A stretch of 64,000 bases of DNA from Streptococcus suis (GCF_902702775.1 NZ_LR738724.1:1674001-1738000); one strand, 5' to 3'; positions 45,095 through 55,132 are shown, counted from the first letter of the stretch. Translations and numbers: made by a program. Notes: a model not told the origin generated them from the letters alone.

Positions 45095-47128
45095 CTACTT
45101 ACTATTCAAGAGATTGAAGACGGCCACTGCGGAAGCCTTATCCGCTAAGGCTTTCAAGAGGGCCAAGCGGTTGGCTTTGATTGCCGCATCATCTGCCATA
45201 ACCATGGTATTGTCAAAGAAGGCCGCGATGACTGGGCTAAGAGCAAAGAGCTTGTCCAAGTTGCCCGCCATGTCTTCTGTCAACTCCAAGCCTGTCACTG
45301 CATCAGCAAGGGCTTTTTCCTGGTCGTTTTCGAAGAGGGCCTGGTCAATGACAGCCGCTTCCGCCTTTTCAGCCAAGTTGAAGACCCGTGACAAGTTTTC
45401 CACGGCTTCCTTGTAGTCAGCCTCTTTTGATTTTTGGAAAATAGCAGAGCTGGCTGCCAGTTGTAGTCTGACTACAAAGGTTGAGCTAGCAAGCACAGCC
45501 TCACGGATGTCTTTCGGAATCGCCTTATCCATCATCTTCTCCACACGGGCACGAATAAAGTCCATCACAGCTGGCTGGTTGTCATAGGTCAAGCTAGCAA
45601 AGTTCAAGCTGTAGAGCTCCGCAATCAACTGATCCAATGGAATTTCCCAACCAAATGCTTCCAAGATCCGCACGATACCCTGTGTCGCACGACGCAGAGC
45701 GTAAGGGTCGTTTGAGCCAGAAGGAATGAGACCTACTGAGAAGAAGGAGAGAAGGGTATCAAACTTGTCAGCCAGTGCCAAGACCGCACCGACCTTGCTC
45801 TCAGGTAATTCACCTTCTGCTGAGTTTGGCAAGTAATGTTCACGGATTGCCGTTGCCACCGCAGGTTTTTCCCCTGCAAGCAGGGCATACTTCTCACCCA
45901 TGATCCCTTGTAATTCGTCAAACTCGCCGACCATACCTGTCAAGAGGTCAAACTTGTAGATGTCCGCCGCACGTGCCACATCCGATTTTTCATCCGCAGA
46001 CAAACCTGCCAAGTCAGCCAGTTTTTCTGCGATGACTTTGGTGCGTTCCATATGCTCGTAAAGTGAGCCGATTTTCTCATGGAAGGTCACGACTTTGAGG
46101 CGTTCTACCAAGTCGGCAATCTTGAGTTTTTGGTCCTCACGCCAGAAGAACTCACCGTCTTCCAGACGAGCCACCAAAACTTTTTCATTTCCTTTGATGA
46201 CATTATCAATATACTGGTCATTACCATTGCGGACGGAGATGAAGTTTGGCAAGAGTTTGCCAGCCTTATCACGCACCACGAAGTAACGTTGATGGTTTTT
46301 CATAGAAGTCACCAAGACTTCCTCTGGCACTTCCAAGTACTTGGTATCAAAGGAGCCCATAAAGGCAGTTGGGTACTCGACCAAGTTGAGAACTTCATTG
46401 AGTAGGTCCTCATCAATCTCAACGGTCACATTGTGTTTGTCCTCGATAGCCTTGATTTGCTCAACAATCATATTTTGACGCTCTGCGGGGTCTGTAATGA
46501 CAAACTGTGCTCGCAAGTCAGCCTCGTAAGAATCTGCACTTGCAATCTCAGTTTCATTTCCAAGGAAACGATGACCACGGCTGATGCGAGCGGACGAAAT
46601 GTCCAAGAAGTCCATATCCAATGCCTCGTCATCCAAGAGAACGGTCAAGGTGTGGACAGGGCGGATGTAGGCGAATTTGTTGGAAGCCCAGTTCATGCTG
46701 ACAGGGAAGGTCATAGCCTTCAAGACCTCTGGAATACCCGCCAAGACGGCCTCAGCTGGCTGACCAGCTTCGTGTTTGGTCACATAGACATACTCTTCAC
46801 CCTTAATCTCGCGGAATTCGATGTCCGCTGTCGTCAGGCCTTTGCCACGGACAAAGCCTTCTGCCGCCTTAGTGAAGTTTCCGTCTGCGTCCAAGGCAAT
46901 CTTCTTAGCAGGACCCTTGAAATCTTCGGTCAAGTCAGTCTGCTGGTCCGCCAAACCAAGCACACGAACAGCCAAACGGCGTGGTGTTGAAAAGATATCA
47001 ATGCTGTCAAAAGCCAAGCGATTGTCTGTCAAAAAGGTCGCCATGCGGTCACGCAACTGGTGCATGGCTGGGGTTACGATGTAGGCAGGAATTTCTTCCA
47101 AACCAAGTTCAATTAATAGTTTTTTCAT
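45095..47128 (-). CDS. glyS: Glycyl-tRNA synthetase, beta subunit
   Basis: Beta subunit of the bacterial alpha2-beta2 glycyl-tRNA synthetase, binding tRNA-Gly. At 677 residues it has the usual length. It starts [21 protein letters not shown] (family signature), has [15 protein letters not shown] and the HD-like region, and ends with the anticodon-binding domain ([21 protein letters not shown]). The expected partner glyQ is upstream, but a 126-residue gene lies between them, which is unusual. Confidence 0.97.
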   Translation of the reverse strand: MKKLLIELGLEEIPAYIVTPAMHQLRDRMATFLTDNRLAFDSIDIFSTPRRLAVRVLGLADQQTDLTEDFKGPAKKIALDADGNFTKAAEGFVRGKGLTTADIEFREIKGEEYVYVTKHEAGQPAEAVLAGIPEVLKAMTFPVSMNWASNKFAYIRPVHTLTVLLDDEALDMDFLDISSARISRGHRFLGNETEIASADSYEADLRAQFVITDPAERQNMIVEQIKAIEDKHNVTVEIDEDLLNEVLNLVEYPTAFMGSFDTKYLEVPEEVLVTSMKNHQRYFVVRDKAGKLLPNFISVRNGNDQYIDNVIKGNEKVLVARLEDGEFFWREDQKLKIADLVERLKVVTFHEKIGSLYEHMERTKVIAEKLADLAGLSADEKSDVARAADIYKFDLLTGMVGEFDELQGIMGEKYALLAGEKPAVATAIREHYLPNSAEGELPESKVGAVLALADKFDTLLSFFSVGLIPSGSNDPYALRRATQGIVRILEAFGWEIPLDQLIAELYSLNFASLTYDNQPAVMDFIRARVEKMMDKAIPKDIREAVLASSTFVVRLQLAASSAIFQKSKEADYKEAVENLSRVFNLAEKAEAAVIDQALFENDQEKALADAVTGLELTEDMAGNLDKLFALSPVIAAFFDNTMVMADDAAIKANRLALLKALADKASAVAVFNLLNSK

Positions 47129-47139
47129 ACCTTCTTATT

Positions 47140-47520
47140 CTAACTTTCTGTAATTTTTACTCCTACACACTTAGATGTAATATGTTTTTCAGCACTCCAC
47201 AATGGGACAATCTTCCCTTCAGAATCTCTAAAAGAGTTTAAAAGTCGTTCTGATGAATCAAGGAACTCAACTAGTGAAGAGTTAAATGAAATTGATAGGA
47301 TTACTAATTTCATGTCATCGGACGAAGTCACCACCGATAGTAAAATATTATTGAATTTATCTTCCGGTAACAAGCCGCTGAGCAAATGACTCAGAATTGC
47401 ACGTTTCATCCTCTTATTATGATATTCTTCAGGTTTAACAAGATAATCAATTTTAATTTCTTCATCTACCTTTAAACTTAAAGAAATTAAAATATCTGGT
47501 TCTTCATATTTCAAAGACAT
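47140..47520 (-). CDS. Unknown protein inserted between glyQ and glyS
   Basis: A 126-residue cytoplasmic protein without a recognised domain. It looks mostly beta in its first and last thirds (PDILISLSLKVDEEIKIDYLV; LVILSISFNSSLVEFLDSSERLL) with a helix between (KRMKRAILSHLLSGLL); a SecB-like or immunity-like fold is possible but not shown. The ATG overlaps the glyQ stop by one base (TAATG), so it is translated by coupling; glyS follows after 11 bases. It is more AT-rich than the flanking genes, which suggests later arrival. Confidence 0.7.
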   Translation of the reverse strand: MSLKYEEPDILISLSLKVDEEIKIDYLVKPEEYHNKRMKRAILSHLLSGLLPEDKFNNILLSVVTSSDDMKLVILSISFNSSLVEFLDSSERLLNSFRDSEGKIVPLWSAEKHITSKCVGVKITES

Positions 47521-48437
47521 TATTCAACCTTTTCAGCTAACAATTCTACTCGCGTTGCTTCATCTAAAAGTGGGAAGCCGAGTTTCTTCCGCTCTGCCAC
47601 AAAGGTTTTGGCAACGACACGGGCAAGGTTACGGATACGGGCAATGTAACCTGCACGCTCGGTTACAGACACTGCACCGCGTGCATCTAGTAGGTTAAAG
47701 GTATGAGAACATTTGAGCACATAGTCAAAGGCTGGGTGAACCAAGCCCTCTTCCAAAGCCCGCTCTGCTTCTTTTTCAAACTTAGTAAAGTTTTCAAGGA
47801 GCATATCCTGGTCCGATACTTCAAAGGAGTATTTTGAATGCTCATATTCTGGCTGGATAAAGATTTCACCATATTTAACGCCGTCTGCCCACTCGATGTC
47901 GTAAACGGAATCAACTTCTTGGATATAGGAAGCCAAACGCTCCAAACCATAGGTTACTTCGGCTGTGACTGGACCTGTCGCCAAACCACCAACTTGTTGG
48001 AAGTAGGTAAACTGCGTGATTTCCATACCGTCCAACCAAACTTCCCAGCCCAGACCTGCTGAACCTGTTGACGGGTTTTCCCAGTTGTCCTCAACGAAAC
48101 GAATATCGTGCTCCAAAGGATTGATGCCCAAACGGTCCAAAGACTCCAAGTAGAGTTCTTGGATATTAGAAGGCGACGGTTTCATAACCACTTGGAATTG
48201 GTGGTGCTGATAGAGACGGTTTGGGTTTTCCCCGTAACGACCGTCCGCAGGACGACGACTTGGCTCCACATAAGCCGCATTCCACGGCTCAGGACCGATA
48301 GCACGCAAAAAAGTGTAGGGGCTCATGGTACCCGCACCCTTTTCCGTATCGTAAGCCTGCATGAGCAAGCAGCCCTGCTCATTCCAAAATTGTTGTAAGG
48401 TTAAAATGATTTCCTGAAATGTAAGTTTCTTTGACAT
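47520..48437 (-). CDS. glyQ: Glycyl-tRNA synthetase, alpha subunit
   Basis: Catalytic subunit forming glycyl-adenylate (305 residues, standard). Class II motifs are visible: [45 protein letters not shown] and [21 protein letters not shown], with YARIRNLA-type end ([14 protein letters not shown]). Controlled with glyS by the T-box leader upstream of the DUF1398 gene. Confidence 0.97.
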   Translation of the reverse strand: MSKKLTFQEIILTLQQFWNEQGCLLMQAYDTEKGAGTMSPYTFLRAIGPEPWNAAYVEPSRRPADGRYGENPNRLYQHHQFQVVMKPSPSNIQELYLESLDRLGINPLEHDIRFVEDNWENPSTGSAGLGWEVWLDGMEITQFTYFQQVGGLATGPVTAEVTYGLERLASYIQEVDSVYDIEWADGVKYGEIFIQPEYEHSKYSFEVSDQDMLLENFTKFEKEAERALEEGLVHPAFDYVLKCSHTFNLLDARGAVSVTERAGYIARIRNLARVVAKTFVAERKKLGFPLLDEATRVELLAEKVE

Positions 48438-48471
48438 ATTTTTCCTTCTTTCTATTTATATTTCAAAATTG

Positions 48472-48867
48472 CTAGTTCTCCACACTCGGTATGGTTTCCA
48501 CAAAAACAGCCTGCTCTGCCTTGTCCAGATAGGAACAGGTCATGGCTGCTAGGTCAATGACCCACTTGTAAATGCCTGCTTCTGCTGTTTCTTGGCAGAA
48601 GGTAGGGAAATCTGTTTGCCCAGCCTGATGATTGCGTAAGATAGTCACAAACTGGTCCAGATTGGCTTGGTCAGTAACAGGTATCGTTACTTGGTAGCCC
48701 TGCTTTTCCAGAGTTTGACCTGTCTGTGAGCGATAGATAACCTGGCCAGACTGGATATCCACAGTATTTTCCACCATACCCAAGCCCTTAAAATAGGCAA
48801 TCAGTTTGGGAAAATCAGGCCCAGTAAACTGTTCATGACCTCGATTGATATTTTCTAAGGTGAACAT
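48472..48867 (-). CDS. DUF1398 family protein
   Basis: A 131-residue cytoplasmic protein of the DUF1398 (YbcV-like) family: MFTLENINRGHEQFTGPDFPKLIAYFKGLG and GIYKWVIDLAAMTCSYLD are typical. The longer frame to 48951 runs into the T-box leader and is rejected; ATG at 48867 has AAAGGAGAC. It lies between the T-box and glyQ and so should rise with glycine starvation together with the synthetase. Function unknown. Confidence 0.85.
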   Translation of the reverse strand: MFTLENINRGHEQFTGPDFPKLIAYFKGLGMVENTVDIQSGQVIYRSQTGQTLEKQGYQVTIPVTDQANLDQFVTILRNHQAGQTDFPTFCQETAEAGIYKWVIDLAAMTCSYLDKAEQAVFVETIPSVEN

Positions 48868-48954
48868 TTGTCTCCTTTCTTTATAGTAGCTGTCTTTCAC
48901 CTTGAGATGAAAAATAAGAAATACTCGGTCGGCAGACAAAAAGAACCACATTCT

Positions 48955-49140
48955 TTTCCCCTGTCAACAGACATAGGGGCGTTGAGAACGCGGTTCCACC
49001 CTAATTTATTACTTCATTTGTATGATTCTGATTGAGTCGGACATGGTCACGACTGGGAAAGCGCCAATTATTTCAAGACTGGCTTGGCTTTCACTCTCCC
49101 AAGCTCGCTAGACAGGCTTTTGAAACAACCTTCTTTCATG
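48955..49140 (-). promoter_or_regulatory. T-box riboswitch controlling the DUF1398-glyQ-glyS transcript
   Basis: The minus strand contains AGGGTGGAACCGCG (the T-box core, at about 48989-49002) closing on AACGCCCCT to form the antiterminator (AGGG/CCCT and GCGTT/AACGC). The competing stem is CCCCTATGTC / GACAGGGG. About 140 bases of stem-rich leader precede it. A specifier GGC in AATTGGCGC would read glycine, as expected from the genes controlled; this specifier choice is inferred. The apparent terminator has a poor T run, with TTCTTTTT 12 bases later. Confidence 0.88.
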
Positions 49141-49146
49141 CTTAGT

Positions 49147-49175
49147 ATTGTAGCAGAAAAATCAGCATTTGTCTA
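49147..49175 (-). promoter_or_regulatory. Promoter of the T-box transcript
   Basis: Minus strand TAGACA (49170-49175) and TACAAT (49147-49152) with TGC before it, spacer 17. Confidence 0.7.
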
Positions 49176-49217
49176 GAAAGACCACTATTTATCCGAACAC
49201 AATCCCACTGACAAATC

Positions 49218-49922
49218 CTACAAGGCTATTGCAGGCGTATCGCAATCTAATAGATATTTTTCTGGTACTACTCCCAAGAATTTTTCTGCGTGTTGACTGA
49301 TAAAATCAAGGGCATTTTCCAAATCTTCTACTCTATCAGAATTGACCAGCTCCATGACCAAGAAAGCATTCTTTGTCTCATCCGTAATCATGGTTCGCTC
49401 ACCATCGCGCCAATTGAAACAGCGACAAACGGCTCCTTTATCATCCTTATAGCAAACTTCACCTGGTAGAGTTGGATTATTGTTTTCATCACCAATGAGA
49501 TAGAATTCGTCTCCACCCTCAGTGATCGTTAGTTGGAGATCGCCTACAAATGTATCTAAATCTTCAGCACCACATGGAAGACCAAAACGTAAACTCGCCG
49601 CATTATAAATGTCCACTAAGGGCGAGATTGTCGAAACTGGACGGTCACTAGTTGAACGTTTCAAAAGGGCTTCGATACTAGAACGCGCGCCTTTTTTTGT
49701 TTTGAATTTTTGATAAGCTTGGCGATACGCTTGGATGACTTCATTTTCACTAAAAGTATCTTCTGTAAGAAATTTCTGGGCAATTTCATTACTTTCTTCC
49801 AGTAGTTTCACTAAATCTTCTGGTGATTCTGATGGCGTTTTATAATCTTTCAATAATAGAACTCCAATTTTTGCATCTGGAAATAGACTCCAAAAAGATG
49901 AATCAACAACAAATTGTGACAT
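49218..49922 (-). CDS. B3/4 domain-containing protein
   Basis: A 234-residue cytoplasmic protein containing a B3/4 domain, the editing-like domain found in phenylalanyl-tRNA synthetase beta subunits and as free-standing proteins. Visible: SRPVSTISPLVDIYNAASLRFGLPCGAEDLDTF-like middle (in two halves around residue 105-135), and GEVCYKDDKGAVCRCFNWRDGERT. Free-standing members may edit mischarged tRNA; here it lies beside a tRNA-synthetase operon but has its own promoter and attenuator. Start at 49922 with AAAAGGAG; a GTG or ATG 21 bases upstream lacks a site. Confidence 0.85.
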   Translation of the reverse strand: MSQFVVDSSFWSLFPDAKIGVLLLKDYKTPSESPEDLVKLLEESNEIAQKFLTEDTFSENEVIQAYRQAYQKFKTKKGARSSIEALLKRSTSDRPVSTISPLVDIYNAASLRFGLPCGAEDLDTFVGDLQLTITEGGDEFYLIGDENNNPTLPGEVCYKDDKGAVCRCFNWRDGERTMITDETKNAFLVMELVNSDRVEDLENALDFISQHAEKFLGVVPEKYLLDCDTPAIAL

Positions 49923-49940
49923 ATTCTCACTCCTTTTATA

Positions 49941-49997
49941 CAAAAATCAGCACCCTATGAACATCTTCTAAGACCTAACAACGTTCATAAAATGCTG
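49941..49997 (-). promoter_or_regulatory. Attenuator-like hairpin in the B3/4 gene leader
   Basis: Minus strand CAGCATTTTATGAAC pairs over all 15 positions (three T-G pairs) with GTTCATAGGGTGCTG, loop 20 bases, followed by ATTTTTG, then 18 bases to the start codon. It lies within the leader, between the promoter and the gene, so a transcript must read through it. A short frame ATGCAACAGC... (MQQHFMNVVRS) overlaps its first arm. Confidence 0.65.
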
Positions 49998-50038
49998 TTG
50001 CATGACTACCCGGTGGCAGTGTTTATTTAATTAATTAT

Positions 50039-50067
50039 ATTGTATAAAAATGCTTTAAAAAAGTCAA
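50039..50067 (-). promoter_or_regulatory. Promoter of the B3/4 gene
   Basis: Minus strand TTGACT (50062-50067) and TACAAT (50039-50044), spacer 17; about 110 bases of leader to the ATG. Confidence 0.75.
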
Positions 50068-50101
50068 GGACAATCCAACAATTGAAAAACACGGCTTCCT
50101 G

Positions 50102-50794
50102 TTAGCTATGACTAATCTTTCTCGTCAAGAAATCTCCAATAAACTGGATTACGAAGATGATAACTAAAATCAAAAGGGTTGCTAAAAAGGTCACATCATT
50201 ATTATACCGTAGGTAGCCGTATGATAGCGCAACCTGTCCCAAACCACCTGCTCCGATAGCTCCTGCCATGGCAGTATAGCCGACCAAAGAAACCAGGGCA
50301 AAGGTCGTCACACGAATCAAGTCAGGCAGACCCTCACGCAGATAGACAAGGACAATATCCCAGAACGTCGCTCCTGAAGCCTGTGCGGCCTCAATGACAC
50401 CACGGTCCAATTCTGACAAGACCACTTCAACCTGACGGGCAAAGAAGGGAAAGACTGAAAGGGCAAGCGGCACCAAGGCTGCCTCCGTACCAATCGTTTT
50501 CCCAACAATAATTTTTGTCAAAGGAGCAATGGCCGCCAACAAAATAATGAAAGGAATGGCACGGAAGATAGAAGCTACCTTATCCAAAATCCAGTAAACC
50601 GTCCTATTTTCAATGACACCGCGAGGACCAGTCAATACCAAGAACAAACCTGAAACCAAGCCCATAAAGCCACCAAAAGCAAAGGAAACAAAGGTCATAT
50701 AGAGGGTCAAATTAAAATGTGTTAACCAACCTGTCTGACCATCCCAGCCCAATTTATAAATATCTGGAAAATTCGTTTGAATCCATTCTAACAT
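50102..50794 (-). CDS. metP: Methionine ABC transporter permease
   Basis: MetI-type permease (230 residues, about five to six helices) of the MetQNP D/L-methionine importer. The EAA loop that contacts the ATPase is visible at GVIEAAQASGATFWDIVLVYLREGLPDLI. The coding start directly follows the metN stop (TAGATG). Gene order metQ-M20 peptidase-metN-metP is the streptococcal arrangement. Confidence 0.95.
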   Translation of the reverse strand: MLEWIQTNFPDIYKLGWDGQTGWLTHFNLTLYMTFVSFAFGGFMGLVSGLFLVLTGPRGVIENRTVYWILDKVASIFRAIPFIILLAAIAPLTKIIVGKTIGTEAALVPLALSVFPFFARQVEVVLSELDRGVIEAAQASGATFWDIVLVYLREGLPDLIRVTTFALVSLVGYTAMAGAIGAGGLGQVALSYGYLRYNNDVTFLATLLILVIIFVIQFIGDFLTRKISHS

Positions 50795-51859
50795 CTAGTT
50801 TGCTCCTTTCAAAATCGTCACTTCCACACGCGCCTCCGTCACTGCCTCAATCGCACGGTGCAACTGACCAGGTTCACCTGATAAGATCACTACCATCTCA
50901 CCAACTGGCGTATGGTCCAAAATCTCAATATTGCCATACAAAATATTGGCAGATACTTGATAGAATTTGTACAAATCATTGACAATTGCCGTATCCGTGT
51001 TGGAACCAGCATACTTGAGTTGCACTAAAATGCTATTCTCAGGCAAATTCTTAACAATATCCTGCTGGTAAATTTTCACCAAGGCCTCATCAATTCCTGT
51101 TGCTGTTTTGATGAAGTCCTGTGTCAATTCTTCTTTTGGATGAGAGAAGATTTCTAAAACGGAACCTTCTTCGATCAAGTGACCATCCTGCATAACAGCC
51201 ACACGGTTACAAATATCTTTTACAATCTGCATTTCATGGGTAATCATAACAATGGTCAAGCCCAATTTTTCATTCAATTCCTGCAAAAGTGCCAAAATCT
51301 GCTTAGTCGTTTTCGGATCCAAGGCAGAAGTAGACTCATCAGAAATCAAGATTTTAGGGTCATTGGCCAAGGCACGGGCAATGGCAACACGTTGCTTTTG
51401 ACCACCAGACAATTGAGCTGGATAGTTTTCAGCACGGTCAGAGAGCCCAACCAAGTCCAACAACTTAGCAACTTTTTCTTTCTTCTCTTCCTTGCTCAAA
51501 CCCGAATGCTTAAGTGCAAAGGCGACGTTTTCTTCTGCCGTCATTTGAGCCATCAGATTGAAATGTTGGAAAATCATGCCGATTTCACGGCGTTTGCTCC
51601 GCAATTGAGCTGGGGTAAGTGTGACCTTTTCTCCCTCGTAAATTACATCCTCATCAATGGTAATCTTACCCGCAGACGGCACCTGCAATAAATTAATCAC
51701 TCGAACAAGGGTAGATTTCCCTGCTCCAGAATACCCTACGATACCGTAAATATCCCCTTGATTGATATGGATGGTCACATCCTTTACCGCTTCGATCGTA
51801 CGTTTTTTCTGCTGGAAAGTTACATCAATATTATCTAGCTTAATCATTTCCTTACTCAT
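50795..51859 (-). CDS. metN: Methionine ABC transporter ATP-binding protein
   Basis: ATPase of the methionine importer (354 residues). Walker [12 protein letters not shown]-loop IFQHFNLM, signature [12 protein letters not shown], Walker B ILISDEST and the C-terminal NIL regulatory domain (about 275-354) that inhibits transport when methionine binds. I choose ATG at 51859, overlapping the upstream stop (ATGAGTAA); ATG at 51847 with AAGGA is an alternative, and the TTG at 51868 is less likely. Confidence 0.94.
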   Translation of the reverse strand: MSKEMIKLDNIDVTFQQKKRTIEAVKDVTIHINQGDIYGIVGYSGAGKSTLVRVINLLQVPSAGKITIDEDVIYEGEKVTLTPAQLRSKRREIGMIFQHFNLMAQMTAEENVAFALKHSGLSKEEKKEKVAKLLDLVGLSDRAENYPAQLSGGQKQRVAIARALANDPKILISDESTSALDPKTTKQILALLQELNEKLGLTIVMITHEMQIVKDICNRVAVMQDGHLIEEGSVLEIFSHPKEELTQDFIKTATGIDEALVKIYQQDIVKNLPENSILVQLKYAGSNTDTAIVNDLYKFYQVSANILYGNIEILDHTPVGEMVVILSGEPGQLHRAIEAVTEARVEVTILKGAN

Positions 51860-53219
51860 AACTTGCAATTAACTCCTCTACTAATTCAACATGGCTATAG
51901 TAGTCAGCGATGCTGACATTTTCATCACCAGCATGGTCGCGACTGTTGGCATTTCCTAGACCAAATCCTGCAATCGGCACACCTAGAGCATGAAAGACTG
52001 TATGCATGGGTCCTGTCCCCGGTGACGTCGGCAAGACAGCAACTCCTTCTGGTGTCAATTTTTTGGCCAATTCAATCACATTGACAATGGCAGGGTGCGA
52101 CATATCACTTCGGTAGCTCATCTCTCCTAGAGTGAAGACAACCTCAACTTTGTCAAAACCATGTTTGTCCAAATGCTGTCGAATCTTATCTAATACATCA
52201 TGCGGCTCCAACCCAGGTACCAGACGGACTTCCATCTTAGCAGAAGCCTGAGCTGGTATGATGGTCTTGACACCTTGACCAAGATAGCCAGTTGACAAGC
52301 CTTCAATGGTAATCGATGGCTCAAAATACAAACGCTTCAAAAACTCACGACGATCTTCTACCAAGGTTGGAAGGGTTAGTCCATAAATATCCGTCATAGA
52401 CTGACTGGTAGCCAGTGCAAATTCTTCCACTAAGGCCAATTCACGCTCATTTGGCTCTTGAACCTGATCGTAAATGCCATCTACCAGAATTTGCCCATCT
52501 GCAGCCCGCATGGATTGAAGTGCTGATAATAAATACCAGCTTGCCGAATCAATGACACCTCCATAGGAAGAATGAATATCCAAGTCAGCTGATTTGACCT
52601 GAAGATCGAAGGTCACAATTCCTTTATTTCCCCCAGCAATTTCTAGCTGATGTAGGCTATTGCGATGCCCCTGCTCCCAGACAAGCAAATCAGCACCAAT
52701 CAAGTGTTCCTTGTATTTTGAAAGGTATTTGTCCAAGTCGACAGAGGCTGACTCTTCTGCCCCCTCCATAATAAAGATGATATTAACAGGGAGCTGACCA
52801 TCTTGTCTAGCCTGATATTTTTTCAGGGCAGATAAACGGGCTGTGATATGGCCCTTGTCATCGTCCACCCCACGACCATAGATATAGCCATCGGAAATGG
52901 TCAATTCGAAGGGGTTGCCCTTCTCCCAGACCTGATCGGCATCTGCAGGTACTGTATCATAATGATTGTAGAAAATCAATGTTTTCGCATCTGGCACCGA
53001 AGCCTTAAACGTTGACATGACAAATGGTGCGGCATAGCTGTCGTCTAAAACAACCTCTGCACCAGCATCTTCAAACATATCTTTCAAGTAAGTCGCCACA
53101 TCCAACAAACCAATCTGCTGAGCAAAAATAGATTTCTTTGAAATCAAGACCTTCAACTTTTCAAAATAAGTTTGAATAATCGCATCATTTTCAAATGCTT
53201 GAACTTTACTATCTGCCAT
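51852..53219 (-). CDS. M20/M25/M40 family metallopeptidase
   Basis: Two-zinc amidohydrolase (455 residues) of the M20 family. Metal-site motifs: [23 protein letters not shown] (Asp ligand), [12 protein letters not shown] (catalytic Glu pair), then the dimerisation domain and the C-terminal [14 protein letters not shown] with the last His. Sits inside the methionine importer cluster, so a likely job is releasing methionine from dipeptides or acylated forms brought in; substrate not proven. GAGGAGAAAG start. Confidence 0.92.
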   Translation of the reverse strand: MADSKVQAFENDAIIQTYFEKLKVLISKKSIFAQQIGLLDVATYLKDMFEDAGAEVVLDDSYAAPFVMSTFKASVPDAKTLIFYNHYDTVPADADQVWEKGNPFELTISDGYIYGRGVDDDKGHITARLSALKKYQARQDGQLPVNIIFIMEGAEESASVDLDKYLSKYKEHLIGADLLVWEQGHRNSLHQLEIAGGNKGIVTFDLQVKSADLDIHSSYGGVIDSASWYLLSALQSMRAADGQILVDGIYDQVQEPNERELALVEEFALATSQSMTDIYGLTLPTLVEDRREFLKRLYFEPSITIEGLSTGYLGQGVKTIIPAQASAKMEVRLVPGLEPHDVLDKIRQHLDKHGFDKVEVVFTLGEMSYRSDMSHPAIVNVIELAKKLTPEGVAVLPTSPGTGPMHTVFHALGVPIAGFGLGNANSRDHAGDENVSIADYYSHVELVEELIASYE

Positions 53220-53374
53220 ACTTTCTCCTCATACTCAATGAAAACCAATTAAATCTACTAACCAAAATCAAATATTCTCCCACATTTCTGACTTTGGTTA
53301 AGAGATTTTTCTTATCTCTATAAAAACAGATAGAGGGCTGAACAACACTGCCCAGTCCTCAACCTATTTACATT

Positions 53375-54226
53375 TTACCAAACTGGCTCATCCATACCGT
53401 CTGAAGTCTCTTCAATAACTTTTTTCACTTCATCCGTGTGGTAGGCTTCGATAATTTTCTTAATCGCTGCTGCTTGCTCTGATTTTTCCCAATCACTACG
53501 AGCTGCAATCAAGTTGTACCACTGTTTTGAATTTTCATCTTTTTGCTCTTTGTAAAGGGCATTTTTGTAATCCAAACCAGCTTCCAACACAAATGTGTTG
53601 TTTACAACTGCTGCATCAACTGAGCTAAGTGAGCTTGCTGTTTGACTTGCATCCAACTCAGTGATCTTCAAGTTTTTCTTGTTTTCAGTAATGTCAGCAA
53701 TAGTTGCCAATTCTGTACCAGATACACCAACCTTGATCAAGCCAGCTGCTTGAAGAAGGTAAAGAGCACGACTTTCGTTTGTTGGGTCGTTTGGAACCGC
53801 AATTTCTGCACCATCTGGAATTTCTTCCACTTTAGTGTACTTGTTTTTTCCATCAGCTGTACCTGAGTAAAGACGGATTGGTGCGATATATGTATCCGCA
53901 ATAGCAACCAAGTCTTCACCATTTTCTTGATTCCAGTTATTCAAGAAGTTGTAGTGCTGGAATGCGTTGATGTCTACTTCATTTTCAGCAACTGCCTTGT
54001 TTGGCTGTGAGTAGTCTGTAAATTGAGTGAATTCCAACTTCACTTCGTCCCCAAGAATTTTTTGAACTTTATCCCAACGAGCTTCTTCCGACTCACTCAA
54101 GCTCATCACACCTACTCGAACAGTTGTTGCAGATGAATCTGAACTTGAAGAAGAGTTACCACATGCAGCAAGTACACCTACTGATAAAGCAGCTGCTGCC
54201 AAACTAAACAATTTTTTTAATTTCAT
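53375..54226 (-). CDS. metQ: Methionine-binding lipoprotein MetQ
   Basis: Substrate-binding lipoprotein (283 residues, NlpA/MetQ family) with signal peptide and lipobox LAAC (Cys22), then TTVRVGVMSLSESEEARWDKV. Family signature ENEVDINAFQHYNFLNNWN and AVPNDPTNESRALYLLQAAGLIKV are present. First gene of the operon; a palindromic site resembling a methionine-regulator box lies 82 bases before the start. Confidence 0.95.
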   Translation of the reverse strand: MKLKKLFSLAAAALSVGVLAACGNSSSSSDSSATTVRVGVMSLSESEEARWDKVQKILGDEVKLEFTQFTDYSQPNKAVAENEVDINAFQHYNFLNNWNQENGEDLVAIADTYIAPIRLYSGTADGKNKYTKVEEIPDGAEIAVPNDPTNESRALYLLQAAGLIKVGVSGTELATIADITENKKNLKITELDASQTASSLSSVDAAVVNNTFVLEAGLDYKNALYKEQKDENSKQWYNLIAARSDWEKSEQAAAIKKIIEAYHTDEVKKVIEETSDGMDEPVW

Positions 54227-54307
54227 AAAATGATCTCCTTAAATTAGAACTGTATCTATCTTAACACAGAATTTTCTTTCTGACTAATTGACTTTTTTTA
54301 TAGAAAG

Positions 54308-54326
54308 TTATAACTTTTCGTTATAA
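54308..54326. promoter_or_regulatory. Palindromic box upstream of metQ
   Basis: TTATAACTTTTCGTTATAA: perfect 7-base arms around five bases. Reading the other strand, it matches the site before metE in 16 of 19 positions. Fits the MET-box type site described for the LysR regulator MtaR/MetR of streptococci. Confidence 0.65.
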
Positions 54327-54357
54327 CAAATACCCTTGCAATTATAAGCATTGATAA

Positions 54358-54379
54358 TGAAAAGAGGGATACCCCTCTT
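54358..54379 (-). terminator. Terminator after the class I amidotransferase remnant
   Basis: Minus-strand AAGAGGG-GTAT-CCCTCTT followed by TTC; touches the stop codon. Confidence 0.7.
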
Positions 54380-54944
54380 AAAATATATCTACTAAATACT
54401 GAAACAGGTCTCGATGTTGCTTACAATCATTGTACAAAAATTCTGGATGCCATTGGATACCAAACAAAGCTTGGTTCCCCCTACTTTCATAAGCTTCTAT
54501 CGTACCATCTCTAGGATCCAAACCTGTCGCCACCAGTCCTGGAGCCAATTCTTTGATTCGTTGCTGATGGAAGGAATTAATAGGGCTCCCTTGGGCAAAC
54601 AGTTGACCGATTCGGCTTTTAGGTTTCACTTGTAAACGATGAGATGTCCCCGCAATACCATCTTGCCAATGATGAGCCACCTCTTGTTCCAAGCTTCCGC
54701 CTAGAGCAACATTCAACAACTGCATCCCTCGGCAGACTGCAAAAATTGGTTTTCCCTGACGAAGAGCTTCCTCAATCAAAGCCAATTCAAATTCATCCCG
54801 TTCCAAGAGGTAATCATTACTATCAATCAAGCGCTCTTGACCGTATAGACTTGGGTCTACATGCTGACCGCCTGATAAAATCAACTTATCAATCATGTTG
54901 ATATAGTCCTTGGCTAAGTCAGGGGTTCCCATAGGAATAACCAT
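54378..54944 (-). pseudogene. Gamma-glutamyl-gamma-aminobutyrate hydrolase family protein, N-terminus lost
   Basis: Class I glutamine-amidotransferase-like hydrolase (PuuD family). The catalytic triad is present: Cys in FAVCRGMQLLN, His and Glu in IQWHPEFLY. But the frame is 188 residues where the family has about 230-240; the first 45-50 residues are missing. An in-frame TAG lies nine bases upstream of the first ATG (TAG GTA GTT CTG ATG) and no ribosome site is seen. Probably a decayed gene; expression of a truncated product cannot be excluded. Confidence 0.65.
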
Positions 54945-55132
54945 CAGAACTACCTATAAACAATTGCTCGCAAACAAGAGTTTGCCTTTAGCAGTTTCAT
55001 AGATAAAATCTATACCACACTTAGTAAAAAACTATACTGGAGCCAGCATAAAAAAGTCAAGCTTGATAAACAGGCGTTTTTTCAAGCTTTTATATAGAAG
55101 AAATATCAAAAAAGTAGCTCTCTTTCAATCTG

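Noticed and set aside
46433..46990. 185-codon plus-strand frame within glyS
   Set aside because: Antisense shadow with no domain; the opposite frame is a clear glycyl-tRNA synthetase.
49923..50035. T-box before the B3/4 gene
   Set aside because: The sequence GGGTAGTCATGC resembles but does not contain the TGGN needed for tRNA binding, and no stem I was recognised.
53231..53246. ATACTCAATGAAAACC, end of a MITE-like repeat before metQ terminator region
   Set aside because: Only one end matches the element at 12868-12971; no second end found, so not called as a repeat.
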